Numbered from the stretch's first letter, positions 1 through 6,688 are shown. The stretch is 17,544 bases of DNA from an uncultured Acetatifactor sp. (GCA_910584235.1 CAJTZD010000069.1:1-17544); one strand, 5' to 3'. Notes: generated by a model not told the origin, from the sequence alone. Numbers and translations: made by a program.

Positions 1-124
1 TCTTTGGTTTTGCCTTGATTTCGGGCCAAAAATCAGGGAGTTTCGCAATTACCTAGGTGGGATTATTTGGAATGCTTTTATTGGTAGGGGCAGGATGACA
101 TTTGAACCAGCGAATTCGTGGAAG

Positions 125-664
125 TTATCCGTAACAAAGTTCTGTGAGTACGCTGCGTACTTCTTCCAAAAGCTTCCTGATACGTTTTGTGGAGGTATTC
201 TGGCTGGTGGCGATATCCTGGAGATTGTAGCCATGGGATTTCATCCGCACGATTTCCATCTGCTGTTGGGAGACACGCTTTGAGAGATCGTGCAGGAGAA
301 GCTCGATTTCAAGCTGCTGCATAAGATTATCTGTTACATGAATTGTTTCTTCTAAAGAAAGGTTATGTGTACAGTGGGTGGAATTCAAGCTGGACATTTC
401 TGATTTTCGCTTTTGACACAACTGTTCTTTGTAATAATCGGATAAACTTTGTGTCATTAACTTCCAGCCAAGTGTAGGAAAGGCATAGATTTGTAAATCT
501 GTTCTGGAAAGGTATGTTTTTACAGCATTTAGGTACCCGAAAATAATAATATCATAGAACTCGTCTACAGAAAGGTGGTGTTCATGAAGAAATTCATAGA
601 CTAAATTGTGATGGTCTGATGCAAATACTTTTTCTTCATGCGTTAATGGTCTTTCATACTTCAT
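125..664 (-). CDS. Sigma-70-like RNA polymerase sigma factor (small, divergent)
   Basis: This 179-residue protein has the two-part layout of a small sigma-70-family factor. Residues about 20-85 are helical and resemble region 2 (motifs such as LVYEFL and AFPTLGWKLM). Residues about 123-175 resemble region 4, ending in a helix-turn-helix-like stretch (GYNLQDIA, then STKRIRKLLEEVRS). A linker rich in Ser, Thr and His joins them. It would direct RNA polymerase to specific promoters, perhaps those of this element; that role is inference. The ATG at 664 is set by TTAGGAGGAAATATCT directly upstream, and the stop is TAA. A terminator-like hairpin (687-724) sits just upstream of the ribosome binding site, so expression may depend on readthrough. 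The coding sequence is visibly more AT-rich than the genes to its right, suggesting a different origin. It could alternatively be a phage ArpU-like or other HTH regulator. I am confident it is a gene and moderately confident of the family. Confidence 0.72.
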   Translation of the reverse strand: MKYERPLTHEEKVFASDHHNLVYEFLHEHHLSVDEFYDIIIFGYLNAVKTYLSRTDLQIYAFPTLGWKLMTQSLSDYYKEQLCQKRKSEMSSLNSTHCTHNLSLEETIHVTDNLMQQLEIELLLHDLSKRVSQQQMEIVRMKSHGYNLQDIATSQNTSTKRIRKLLEEVRSVLTELCYG

Positions 665-686
665 AGATATTTCCTCCTAAAATGAA

Positions 687-724
687 GCAAAGGACTCCCT
701 GATAAAAATCAGGAAGTCCTTTGC
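687..724 (-). terminator. Terminator-like hairpin before the left sigma-like gene
   Basis: Two 17-base arms (687-703 and 708-724) pair around a 4-base loop. The only imperfection is A-C on the plus strand but G-U on the minus-strand RNA, so the minus transcript folds best. The minus strand then reads TTCATTTTAGGAGG, a weak U tract running straight into the ribosome binding site of the sigma-like gene. It could end transcripts of the four-Cys protein gene, or act as an attenuator for the sigma-like gene. Confidence 0.6.
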
Positions 725-734
725 AGTTTTGAGA

Positions 735-751
735 TACAGCATTATGCTGTA
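735..751. repeat. Perfect 7-bp inverted repeat
   Basis: TACAGCA and TGCTGTA flank a 3-base centre, about 20 bases downstream of the stop of the four-Cys protein gene and 10 bases from the terminator-like hairpin. It may be an accessory RNA hairpin that protects the 3' end, or a protein-binding site. No U tract follows on either strand. Confidence 0.45.
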
Positions 752-770
752 AAACGGTTAGTTGCACTTA

Positions 771-1634
771 TTACGCAGGAAGCGCCTCGCAGTCCCCGTA
801 AATGGGCTGGCCATAGTAGGGCTGCCCAGATGTATCCGCAGCAGGTGCAGTGCCCATGCCGGCGGCATCATTAGAAATATAGCCATAGACATTGCCATCG
901 GACTGGGGCTCAGCTGTTTCAGCACGCTGCTGGAGCATGTTTCTGATCTGTTCCTTGAAGCTGTTGGCATAGTCCCTGACCTGTGCCAGTTCCTCTCCGG
1001 AGAGATCCGACAGGAGGCGGAAAGTGGCGACACTGTAATCGTCCCTGCCGTTGTTCATCTTCTTAAGGCCGATCTCCACCACGCTGCCATAGGTCGCACG
1101 CCTGCGGAAGCCGAAGGTCTGACTGATGAACAGGCGGAAGGGCTTCAGGCTTGTGGGAGGCAGGTTGAGCTGCAGGGGAACAAGCTCGCCGCTGCGGAGG
1201 AAATAGAGTGTCCGCATATTTTTGCATGCTTTCCCTTTTCCTTCCGTGGCAGAGCCGTACACGTTCATGGCACAGCTGGCGCAGGCACCGCCGGGGCTGC
1301 CGATGCCCAGCCTTCCGTCGGTGGAAGAGCAGAGGGGCATGGCATTTTCATCATACTCGCTGCCCTCAGGCCAGTAGGCGTTGTTGGGGTGGTTGAAGAG
1401 GATGATCCCGGTGAGCGTCTTTGCATAGTCCGGGTTGTCCGGGTCGCCGGTGGGGATCTCGTACTGTAGCGCGCCTCCGGAAGGGATCTTCACCTTGGGG
1501 AAGTTCATCTGCATGCCGTCCATGTCTTCCGCCAGCTCTTCTGCGGTGAATTCGCTGTCCATCGCCATTGTGGGGAGCAGGAACTGCTGCTGTTCTGTGG
1601 GGGTTGTGGGGTTGGTGTTTTGGTTGTAATCCAT
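771..1634 (-). CDS. Phage/plasmid-type protein with a four-cysteine cluster
   Basis: This 287-residue protein has no signal peptide or membrane segment. Its most informative feature is the cluster C102-x15-C118-x2-C121-x15-C137, set in a Gly-rich stretch (DGRLGIGSPGGACASC, then EGKGKACKNMRTLYFL). That pattern suggests a zinc- or metal-bound knuckle. It resembles uncharacterised phage and plasmid proteins often found near DNA-replication genes, and a ssDNA-binding or DNA-metabolism role is possible, but this is from memory of the pattern and unproven. The N-terminus is Gln/Thr-rich, and the C-terminal 50 residues are low-complexity and rich in Gly, Pro, Tyr and Gln, as in ssDNA-binding protein tails. 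The start is fixed by AAAAAGGAGGACACCAA before ATG, and the stop is TAA. It lies downstream of the DUF932 gene across a 172-base gap and probably shares its operon. Confidence 0.75.
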   Translation of the reverse strand: MDYNQNTNPTTPTEQQQFLLPTMAMDSEFTAEELAEDMDGMQMNFPKVKIPSGGALQYEIPTGDPDNPDYAKTLTGIILFNHPNNAYWPEGSEYDENAMPLCSSTDGRLGIGSPGGACASCAMNVYGSATEGKGKACKNMRTLYFLRSGELVPLQLNLPPTSLKPFRLFISQTFGFRRRATYGSVVEIGLKKMNNGRDDYSVATFRLLSDLSGEELAQVRDYANSFKEQIRNMLQQRAETAEPQSDGNVYGYISNDAAGMGTAPAADTSGQPYYGQPIYGDCEALPA

Positions 1635-1757
1635 TTGGTGTCCTCCTTTTTAATGGGGGAACGGGCATCCCATAGCCGCATGCCGTATAGACATTTTATT
1701 CCGGCTGGGGGCCTGTTCCCTGAATGTGTGGTTTCTTATTGTCATGATGACGATGTG

Positions 1758-1792
1758 GCGGAAAACGGTGGGAGCCTGCATGGGTTTTCCGC
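1758..1792 (-). repeat. Intergenic hairpin after the DUF932 gene
   Basis: Perfect 9-base arms GCGGAAAAC (1758-1766) and GTTTTCCGC (1784-1792) enclose a 17-base loop, 14 bases beyond the DUF932 stop codon. No U tract follows on the minus strand, so a classic intrinsic terminator is unlikely. A 3'-end stabiliser or processing site between two cotranscribed genes fits better. The rest of the 1635-1806 gap holds only the ribosome binding site of the next gene. Confidence 0.5.
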
Positions 1793-1806
1793 TTCCAGGG
1801 GCGCTG

Positions 1807-2877
1807 TCATGCTGCCGGCTGGTTGATCCTGCGCCATGTCCCTGCGGGCATGGAGAGGATGTCATAGCCGATGCTCTCCAGCTCGGTGGCGCGGTCATAG
1901 TTCTCCACGTCCTGGCTGTAGCGGGTGACGGCGTTGGAGAGGCCGTAAAGGCTTAAGTCCTTTCCCTCGATTAGGTGCTGCAGGACTCCCTTTTCCTCGC
2001 TTTCGGTGATGTGGAATTCCCTGCTTGCCATCCTGACGGTGCCGGGTATGTCGCCGGTGGTCATCTCCGCTTTGGCGGCATTCTTCATGAGGTCAACCAC
2101 CCGGGCGAAGCGTGCCTCCTCCACGGCTGCCCTGACGGTATCCTGGAGCTTCATCATGAAAGCCCTGTCGTCTGCCTCCAGTGTCTTGTCGGAGTAGAGC
2201 TTATAGGCTTCCTCCATCCTGTTCACCCGCCCCACATGGTTGCGGCGTGTCTGGGCGTCATTGACGATCATGCCGTTGCTGCAGACCAGGCGGTAGACCA
2301 GGGGCTGCACGCTGACGGCGCCGGCGCCCACCTCGCTGTTGGAGATGATCATGCCGGCCTGCACGATGTCGCCGGGGGAGACCTCCGCCTCCAGGCGCGT
2401 GTTGACCACTTTCAGGTACATCATGCTGTCCGTGACCTGGCAGCTCTCGAACCGCGCGTCCTTCATCTGCCCTATGATGGGCAGGACGGCGGAGGCGATC
2501 TCGAAGTTGTCCAGGCGGCGGTAGCGGTCGCTTAAGAACGCCCTGGCGGTGCCGCCCATGGTGCGCAGCATCCGCCGTGAGGGGGACCTGTGCAGCCAGG
2601 CGTTCACGTTCTGCGCCAGGAGCTTCGGGTCCTCCTGCAGCATGCGGTCATAGTAGGCGGCCGGGATGTGCAGGTGTGCGCCCAGCTGCCTGTGTGCGAT
2701 GGGGTTGACCTGCATGGGCTCCACGGGCTCGTCCTTGCCGTCGAAGATGTGGAGGTAGACCTGCCCGCTGTGGGGCTCCATCTGGAGGTTCCTGGTGTCC
2801 ACCAGGTAGTCCTCCTTCAGGCCGCGCTGCCTTGTGATCTCGGCAGCCATTTCTTCCAGTGATAGTCCTGTCTTCAT
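1807..2877 (-). CDS. DUF932 family phage/plasmid-like protein
   Basis: This 356-residue protein matches the DUF932 family (phage/plasmid-like protein, TIGR03299 type). Recognisable parts are the N-terminal substrate-like region, the conserved core RAFLSDRYRRLDNFEIA (about residues 110-130), and the segment on a Ser-rich strand followed by LVYRLVCSNGMIV (about 200-215). The C-terminal third is helical. DUF932 proteins are very common on conjugative elements, plasmids and phages; their biochemical role is not established. There is no signal peptide or TM segment, so it should act in the cytoplasm. AAGGAAGTG lies 7 bases before the ATG, and the stop TGA is at 1807. It lies 30 bases downstream of the two-TM protein gene, so the two are almost certainly cotranscribed. 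Confidence 0.88.
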   Translation of the reverse strand: MKTGLSLEEMAAEITRQRGLKEDYLVDTRNLQMEPHSGQVYLHIFDGKDEPVEPMQVNPIAHRQLGAHLHIPAAYYDRMLQEDPKLLAQNVNAWLHRSPSRRMLRTMGGTARAFLSDRYRRLDNFEIASAVLPIIGQMKDARFESCQVTDSMMYLKVVNTRLEAEVSPGDIVQAGMIISNSEVGAGAVSVQPLVYRLVCSNGMIVNDAQTRRNHVGRVNRMEEAYKLYSDKTLEADDRAFMMKLQDTVRAAVEEARFARVVDLMKNAAKAEMTTGDIPGTVRMASREFHITESEEKGVLQHLIEGKDLSLYGLSNAVTRYSQDVENYDRATELESIGYDILSMPAGTWRRINQPAA

Positions 2878-2907
2878 TCTGCTTCACTTCCTTTCTTGCT
2901 GTGGCGG

Positions 2908-3720
2908 CTACCAGCAGACACGGATGCCGCCGGGGGTCGCCTCTGCGGTCAGGCCGTTGCTCTCCAGCACCTCCACCAGGCGGTTCCAGTAGACTCTTTC
3001 AGGGAAGCCTGGGAGGCGTTCCTTTGGGACTTCCTGCTGGCCCTCTTCCACGCAGGCATCGCCGTTCTCGTGGAGGGTCAGGCAGCTGTACCCGCGGGAG
3101 TCCAGGTCGGTCACCAACGCTTCCAGCACGGCACGCCCCTGGATTTCATACCAGACCTGTGGGTCTATGGGCTGCCTGCCGGAGGGGGCCTGCCCTTCTG
3201 GAGGGGTGTCATTTCCGGTGTCTGCCAGGGGTACAATCCTGAGCATGCTGCAGGCGATGTTGGCCTGCTGGTCCAGGGTGATGTCCGCATGGCTGAATTC
3301 AGGGACGCCGAAGACGCGGATGCGCCCGGTGCCGCCGGACAATGCTAGCCTTTCGGGCCTTTTTTCTTCCCATTCCCATGTGATGCCGGGGTAAGCCGAA
3401 CGGAGATAGGCGGAGATCCGGTGGTTCACATGGCGCAGCAGGAGATTTTCTGCGGATGCGCTGTCCGGTTCCTGTACCCAGGCCGAAATGTCCGGGCCAT
3501 CATCAGCGGGGAGTCTTTTGCGGCGGTGTCTGCGCTTCCTGCGGCGGTTTGTCCTGTGGGTGATGGGAAGCATATAGGCTTTTAGGAGCCGGAGCCCCCA
3601 GATTGCGAACACTCCTACAAGGAGCCATGTCTGCCACGGTCCCCTCACCAGCGCCAGTATGGCGATTACGGCACCTATGAGGATGCCAGTGCTGCCCGGG
3701 CGGGCTTTGTCACTTTTCAT
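2908..3720 (-). CDS. Two-TM membrane protein with basic linker, function unknown
   Basis: I do not recognise a family. From the chosen start the protein is 270 residues. Two closely spaced hydrophobic helices occur at about residues 12-25 and 30-50. A very basic segment (TNRRRKRRHRRKR) follows, then a soluble C-terminal domain of about 200 residues. By the positive-inside rule the basic stretch and the domain face the cytoplasm. The open frame extends 42 codons further upstream to 3846, but that extension would cover the U tract and stem of a terminator (3833-3882) and a leader hairpin. AGAAAGGATGG lies in front of the ATG at 3720, so I chose that start. The stop TAG is 30 bases before the DUF932 start. 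It is the first gene of the left operon; an anchoring or scaffold role near the membrane is only a guess. Confidence 0.7.
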   Translation of the reverse strand: MKSDKARPGSTGILIGAVIAILALVRGPWQTWLLVGVFAIWGLRLLKAYMLPITHRTNRRRKRRHRRKRLPADDGPDISAWVQEPDSASAENLLLRHVNHRISAYLRSAYPGITWEWEEKRPERLALSGGTGRIRVFGVPEFSHADITLDQQANIACSMLRIVPLADTGNDTPPEGQAPSGRQPIDPQVWYEIQGRAVLEALVTDLDSRGYSCLTLHENGDACVEEGQQEVPKERLPGFPERVYWNRLVEVLESNGLTAEATPGGIRVCW

Positions 3721-3746
3721 TGTCTTACCATCCTTTCTTTTTGCTT

Positions 3747-3790
3747 CTCCACTGGAGATATGCCCGGTTAAAGGGCATCTACAAGTGGAG
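3747..3790 (-). promoter_or_regulatory. Structured 5' leader hairpin before the two-TM gene
   Basis: An outer perfect 7-bp stem (3747-3753 with 3784-3790) and an inner perfect 6-bp stem (ATGCCC 3760-3765 with GGGCAT 3773-3778) form a two-part hairpin, ending about 11 bases upstream of the ribosome binding site at 3729-3736. The minus strand downstream is A-rich, not U-rich, so this is not a terminator. It looks like a folded 5' untranslated region that may affect translation or RNA stability. Confidence 0.45.
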
Positions 3791-3832
3791 GCATTTGTTG
3801 CTGTAGCTTCCTGTAATCCTGTCTCCACACAC

Positions 3833-3882
3833 AAAAAGAACCGCACCGGTCTTTCAGGTCATTCTGAAAACCGGTACGGTTC
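3833..3882 (-). terminator. Strong intrinsic terminator
   Basis: Arms 3838-3850 and 3870-3882 pair over 13 positions, with one C-A on the plus strand that becomes G-U in the minus-strand RNA. A nested 6-bp stem (3852-3857 with 3864-3869) extends the hairpin around a 6-base loop. On the minus strand the stem is followed immediately by TTTTTGTGTGTG. This is the best terminator in the window and is oriented to stop leftward transcription before the two-TM gene. Confidence 0.82.
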
Positions 3883-4033
3883 CTGTGTAATGGGGCTGTG
3901 GGGCGGCTTTGGAATCTTCTGGTCATGTCATCCCCTGCATGGGGACGGCATCCCAACATTCTAGTGAAGCCGCTTTTTCAGCCAGTGAAACCTGTCTTTC
4001 TGCTCCTTTCTGCCAACGGCGGTGTTATTTATT

Positions 4034-4058
4034 AAAAAAGTGCCGGCAGACACTGCCG
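4034..4058 (-). terminator. Terminator or attenuator with two alternative stems
   Basis: In the minus-strand RNA a perfect 6-bp stem (CGGCAG/CTGCCG, 4053-4058 with 4044-4049) competes with a shifted stem (AGUGUC/GGCACU, 4049-4054 with 4039-4044, one G-U). Only the second leads directly into the run of six U (4034-4039). This is the layout of an attenuator, where one fold permits and the other stops transcription. It lies about 130-150 bases downstream of the promoter at 4191-4219. Confidence 0.55.
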
Positions 4059-4184
4059 CAAAATGGGCAGACTGATGCTACTGGCACTGGAGTACAAACT
4101 TGACAGCGTGTGCAATGCGGAAAAAATCCGCGGTACAGGAGATACTCCTGTAATCCCATGGGGATACGCACAAAAATCAATCAC
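4034..4184 (-). ncRNA. Candidate structured small RNA or regulatory leader
   Basis: A transcript from the minus promoter at 4191-4219 would start near 4184 and reach the U tract at 4034, about 150 bases. No credible open reading frame is present. The first half can fold into a compact four-stem cloverleaf: an outer 5-bp stem (4168-4172 with 4109-4113) enclosing 5-bp (4161-4165 with 4153-4157), perfect 8-bp (4145-4152 with 4134-4141) and 5-bp (4127-4131 with 4117-4121) hairpins. I recognise no known RNA family. It may be a free small RNA or the start of a longer leader. Confidence 0.42.
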
Positions 4185-4190
4185 AAGGAC

Positions 4191-4219
4191 AGTATAACAC
4201 TATATGTTGTGGGTGTCAA
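4191..4219 (-). promoter_or_regulatory. Near-consensus sigma-70/SigA promoter
   Basis: The minus strand carries a perfect -35 TTGACA (4214-4219), a 17-base spacer and -10 TATACT (4191-4196, one change from TATAAT). The predicted start is near 4184. A perfect 12-base AT palindrome lies ten bases upstream of the -35 box. The nearest gene downstream is the two-TM protein gene at 3720, across two terminator-like hairpins. Confidence 0.75.
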
Positions 4220-4228
4220 TAAGATTAT

Positions 4229-4240
4229 ACTATATATAGT
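4229..4240. promoter_or_regulatory. 12-bp palindrome upstream of the promoter
   Basis: ACTATATATAGT is a perfect palindrome placed just upstream of the -35 box of the minus-strand promoter, in an AT-rich stretch. It could be an operator or simply an AT-rich upstream element. Confidence 0.35.
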
Positions 4241-4341
4241 AAAAAAGAAGAAGGCAGAACAAAACTGTAGGCATGGCATCTGCCATTTACACAGTCTTAC
4301 TGACCTTTATGATATCACACTCCGTAGTGATCCTATTGCCA

Positions 4342-4367
4342 TGAATTATAACGGACAGGGCGAAGAG
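4342..4367 (-). terminator. Terminator-like hairpin after the 231-residue gene
   Basis: Perfect 9-base arms CGGACAGGG (4342-4350) and CCCTGTCCG (4359-4367) enclose an 8-base loop, about 30 bases beyond the stop codon of the 231-residue gene. The minus strand then reads TTATAATTC, a weak U tract. It probably closes the middle operon. Confidence 0.6.
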
Positions 4368-4398
4368 CCCCTGTCCGCAGCGCATAAAATTATGGGAT

Positions 4399-5094
4399 TC
4401 ATATTCTTTCAAGGATAACCTGTTTACGCAGGTAGAGGTTGGCAACGGCGAGAACCACTTTTTTGCTGCTGGGGAAGGTGCAGGCCAGAAAGGGGAGGTT
4501 GTCGCTGGTGGTGTCTTCGTCATCATAGAGGGAGTCCATGATGCTTTCCTCATTGGGCAGGCTGTAGATGCCTTTTTCGAAGCATTTGATGATCTCCGCA
4601 GTGGAGAGCAGGGCCTGTCTGGCAAGCCTCATGACCAGCCTTTCATTTTCCGTGCGCCTGTCTTTCTGGAAGAGCTTCCTGGCGGCGGAAAGGGGTGTAT
4701 GGTGACGCAGGGAAAACTTCAGGAAGGCGCGTGCCCGCTGCAGAATGGAATCCTCCGCAGGCAGGATATATAGGGCGGCAAGCAGGTCATAGAGTGCATC
4801 GTATTCTGTTTCGCCGGTGCCGCAGACGATCAGGCCGCGCATCAGGAGGCGCTGGATGCATGCCTCCAGTGGGCGTTCTGCAGAAAAGCCGGATCTGGAG
4901 ATGGTCTTCTCATACAGGGGGGCAATCTCCTCCCTGCGGGCGATCCGCCAGTTCAGGCTCGTCCAGAGGGCCATTTCCTGCAGGTCGGCCATGTATTCGT
5001 TCCCGCCTGACAGGATAACGGGGTAGGCCTGGCCTTTGTTGTCTCTCCTGCGTTCAAAGCGTCCGATGGCAGTGTACAGTGATTTTCCCTTCAT
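4399..5094 (-). CDS. Hypothetical protein, possible winged-helix regulator
   Basis: I do not recognise a family for this 231-residue soluble protein. It has no signal peptide or membrane segment and is predominantly helical. Residues about 50-95 (NWRIARREEIAPLYEK, then CIQRLLMRGLIVCGTGETEYDAL) have the spacing of a winged-helix fold: helices, then a Leu-rich recognition-like helix and a Gly-containing turn. The C-terminal part is acidic (YDDEDTTSDN) followed by a hydrophobic strand. The start is set by AGGAGG 6 bases before ATG at 5094; the stop is TGA. It is the last gene of a block with a sigma-like factor and a zinc-finger protein, about 100 bases downstream of the sigma gene, which fits a regulatory job. 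The DNA-binding suggestion is inference. Confidence 0.68.
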   Translation of the reverse strand: MKGKSLYTAIGRFERRRDNKGQAYPVILSGGNEYMADLQEMALWTSLNWRIARREEIAPLYEKTISRSGFSAERPLEACIQRLLMRGLIVCGTGETEYDALYDLLAALYILPAEDSILQRARAFLKFSLRHHTPLSAARKLFQKDRRTENERLVMRLARQALLSTAEIIKCFEKGIYSLPNEESIMDSLYDDEDTTSDNLPFLACTFPSSKKVVLAVANLYLRKQVILERI

Positions 5095-5193
5095 AGGGTA
5101 CCTCCTGGTCTTATGGTGTATGTGTGGTTAAAATGTTACCAGTGTTTTGGCTGCTTTTCCCATAATAGGCTGCTGGCATGAAAAATCATCCGT

Positions 5194-5775
5194 TCAGTAC
5201 AGCAATCCGGATAGGAAGGATGGGCTGTCCCGGAGCTTCTGCGATGCCCTGGAGATCCATGCCCCTACATGGGACGGCGGGGCATGGTAGAGGGCGGCAA
5301 TCTCCGAGGTGGCATATCCCTGGGCTTTCAGGGCAAGGGCTTCTGTGCCGAACTTTGACACGCCCTTAAAGTCCTTTGAGGCGGCAGCGAGGAGCTCCAG
5401 TGTCTCCATGGCGCCTGTCCGGGAAGTAAAGGCATCAGGCCGGTATCCGGCAGGGCAGCCATTTTGCAGTTCCCCGTTTTCAGATTCTGTGAGCCTGACG
5501 AAATGTTTCTGTCCTGCATACATCTTCCGGCAGTAGGAGAGGAGGCCGTTCCGGACTACCTTTTTGGCATAGGTGGGGAATTTAGCCAGCCCGGCGTTAT
5601 AGGAAACGGCGGCATGGCAGAGCCAGAGGCACCCCTCCTGGTACAGGTCGTCATACTCAAAGCCATAGACATTATCGTTTACGGAGATATCTTCCCGGAT
5701 AATCCAGTACACGATAGAAAGATGGCTTTCCACGAGTTCTTTCTGTTCCGTGGTTAATCGTATTTTCTTTTTCAT
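5194..5775 (-). CDS. Sigma-70 family RNA polymerase sigma factor
   Basis: This 193-residue protein has a clear sigma region 2: residues about 12-85 include VESHLSIVYWII, the YDDLYQEG motif (41-48) typical of region 2.1-2.2, and KFPTYAKKVVRNGLLSYCRK (65-84), matching the aromatic, basic region 2.3-2.4. A linker of about 45 residues follows. Residues about 140-185 form a region 4-like helix-turn-helix (ALKAQGYATSEIAALYHAPPSHVGAWISRASQKL, shown here as its parts ALKAQGYATSEIA and SHVGAWISRASQKL). It should bind core RNA polymerase and recognise a subset of promoters. Compared with housekeeping SigA it lacks region 1.1 and most of region 3. GAGGTG lies 7 bases before the ATG, and the zinc-finger gene ends 17 bases upstream, so they are cotranscribed. 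This is the more convincing of the two sigma-like proteins here. Confidence 0.85.
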   Translation of the reverse strand: MKKKIRLTTEQKELVESHLSIVYWIIREDISVNDNVYGFEYDDLYQEGCLWLCHAAVSYNAGLAKFPTYAKKVVRNGLLSYCRKMYAGQKHFVRLTESENGELQNGCPAGYRPDAFTSRTGAMETLELLAAASKDFKGVSKFGTEALALKAQGYATSEIAALYHAPPSHVGAWISRASQKLRDSPSFLSGLLY

Positions 5776-5792
5776 AGGTAATCACCTCGCAT

Positions 5793-6209
5793 TCAAGCTA
5801 CAGGTTTTCGGGGGAGTCTGGCAGGTGTCCGGCACAGTGAGATGAGTTGGTCGCACATGTGCTCGGAGAACATGCCGATGTGGGCGTGGCTCTCGTCCAG
5901 CTTTAAGTTTGTCTGGAGCCACAGGTATGCCGCCCATTTGTCCATGTGCCGCTCTTTCCGCAGCCTTTGGAGGGCACGGTGGGCAAGGATGCGTTTGTGG
6001 CGGAGTTCGCTGTTTGCCAGGGTTCCCATGGGTTTACGGTCTTTTTGGTGGGCACTCACATAGGCATCGCAGGACGGCCAGTTGGAGCACAGGTAGAGAT
6101 AGCTTTTGGGGTCGATTGTGTCGGTTCCATAGACTGTGCTTGCTGGTCTGCAGACAGCAGGGGAGCCGCAGTAGGGGCAGTGGATGCTGTAGGTTCTTTT
6201 GTTTTTCAT
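5793..6209 (-). CDS. Zinc-finger-containing protein (DUF3268-like)
   Basis: This 138-residue protein opens with a zinc-ribbon-like cluster, C11-x2-C14 and C41-x5-C47, with the typical phrases HCPYCGSPAV and YLCSNWPSCDAYV. A basic helical part follows (ANSELRHKRILAHRALQRL, about residues 65-83). This layout matches the zinc-finger-containing DUF3268 family found in phages and integrative elements. The function is unknown; nucleic-acid binding is likely from the ribbon and the basic helices. The start ATG at 6209 is preceded by GGAGGTGA, and the upstream gene's stop lies only 3 bases away inside this site, so the two are translationally coupled. The stop TGA is at 5793. Confidence 0.8.
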   Translation of the reverse strand: MKNKRTYSIHCPYCGSPAVCRPASTVYGTDTIDPKSYLYLCSNWPSCDAYVSAHQKDRKPMGTLANSELRHKRILAHRALQRLRKERHMDKWAAYLWLQTNLKLDESHAHIGMFSEHMCDQLISLCRTPARLPRKPVA

Positions 6210-6212
6210 TGT

Positions 6213-6602
6213 TCACCTCCGTGGTGTGCCGCTTGTGGCGGGATGTTGGGTTGAATGGTTTGAGCATGGATAGCTGGTATCAGCGCTTCCACACAGCTGC
6301 TTCAGGGAGCAATTTTCTGGGGAATCGGTGTGCCATTCCACATATTGGGCATAGACAGCCTCAAACGTATGCTTGTTTAGGGTAATGCAGCATTCTTCCG
6401 AGTCTATGGATTCACCGGAGAGCTTCCGCAGGGTTTCTACAGGCATAAAGATTGGGGAGCCATCTGCGTCTATTCCCATCAGGATACCTTCGCAGGGCAT
6501 CAGGTTTCCATGGGGGCAGAGAAGAGAGTTGCATTTTATATGTAAGGCATTGTGCCAGTTGCCTCTGGTTGCTTTTAAAAATAAATAAAAATTTCTGCTC
6601 AT
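6213..6602 (-). CDS. Small hypothetical protein upstream of the zinc-finger gene
   Basis: I do not recognise this 129-residue protein. It has a small Cys group (C24, C29, C37) early on, a middle with a conserved-looking fold (DGSPIFMPVETLRKL, about residues 48-62) and a Ser/Thr/His-rich C-terminus. No signal peptide or TM helix is clear. Its TGA stop sits 3 bases before the zinc-finger start and contains that gene's Shine-Dalgarno, arguing that the frame is really translated. The start is less sure: AGGA lies about 11 bases before the ATG at 6602, and later ATG codons (for example before PCEGIL) are possible. The 5' end is AT-rich like the upstream spacer. It is probably the first gene of the middle operon. 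Confidence 0.6.
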   Translation of the reverse strand: MSRNFYLFLKATRGNWHNALHIKCNSLLCPHGNLMPCEGILMGIDADGSPIFMPVETLRKLSGESIDSEECCITLNKHTFEAVYAQYVEWHTDSPENCSLKQLCGSADTSYPCSNHSTQHPATSGTPRR

Positions 6603-6664
6603 TTGATTTATGTTCCTATACCTTTCTTATGCGATTTTTTAAAGAAAAAAAGGACGTTTTTGGG

Positions 6665-6688
6665 TATAAAAAATATAAATTTTTTATA
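6665..6688. repeat. 10-bp AT-only inverted repeat
   Basis: TATAAAAAAT and ATTTTTTATA flank a 4-base centre, about 65 bases upstream of the start of the hypothetical gene at 6602. Its position in the probable promoter region suggests an operator or a bent, easily melted DNA element. Chance is possible given the AT-rich context. Confidence 0.35.

Noticed and set aside
762..1469. Long plus-strand open frame opposite the four-Cys protein gene
   Set aside because: It is antisense to a gene with a good ribosome binding site and coherent protein. Its own translation is low in family features and has no Shine-Dalgarno; GC-rich genes often leave such frames open.
3721..3846. N-terminal extension of the two-TM protein to 3846
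   Set aside because: It would be encoded across the U tract of a strong terminator and a leader hairpin, while a ribosome binding site fits the ATG at 3720.
4110..4418. 102-codon plus-strand frame through the candidate RNA
   Set aside because: No ribosome binding site, unlike any known protein, and it lies across the cloverleaf, the minus promoter and a terminator.
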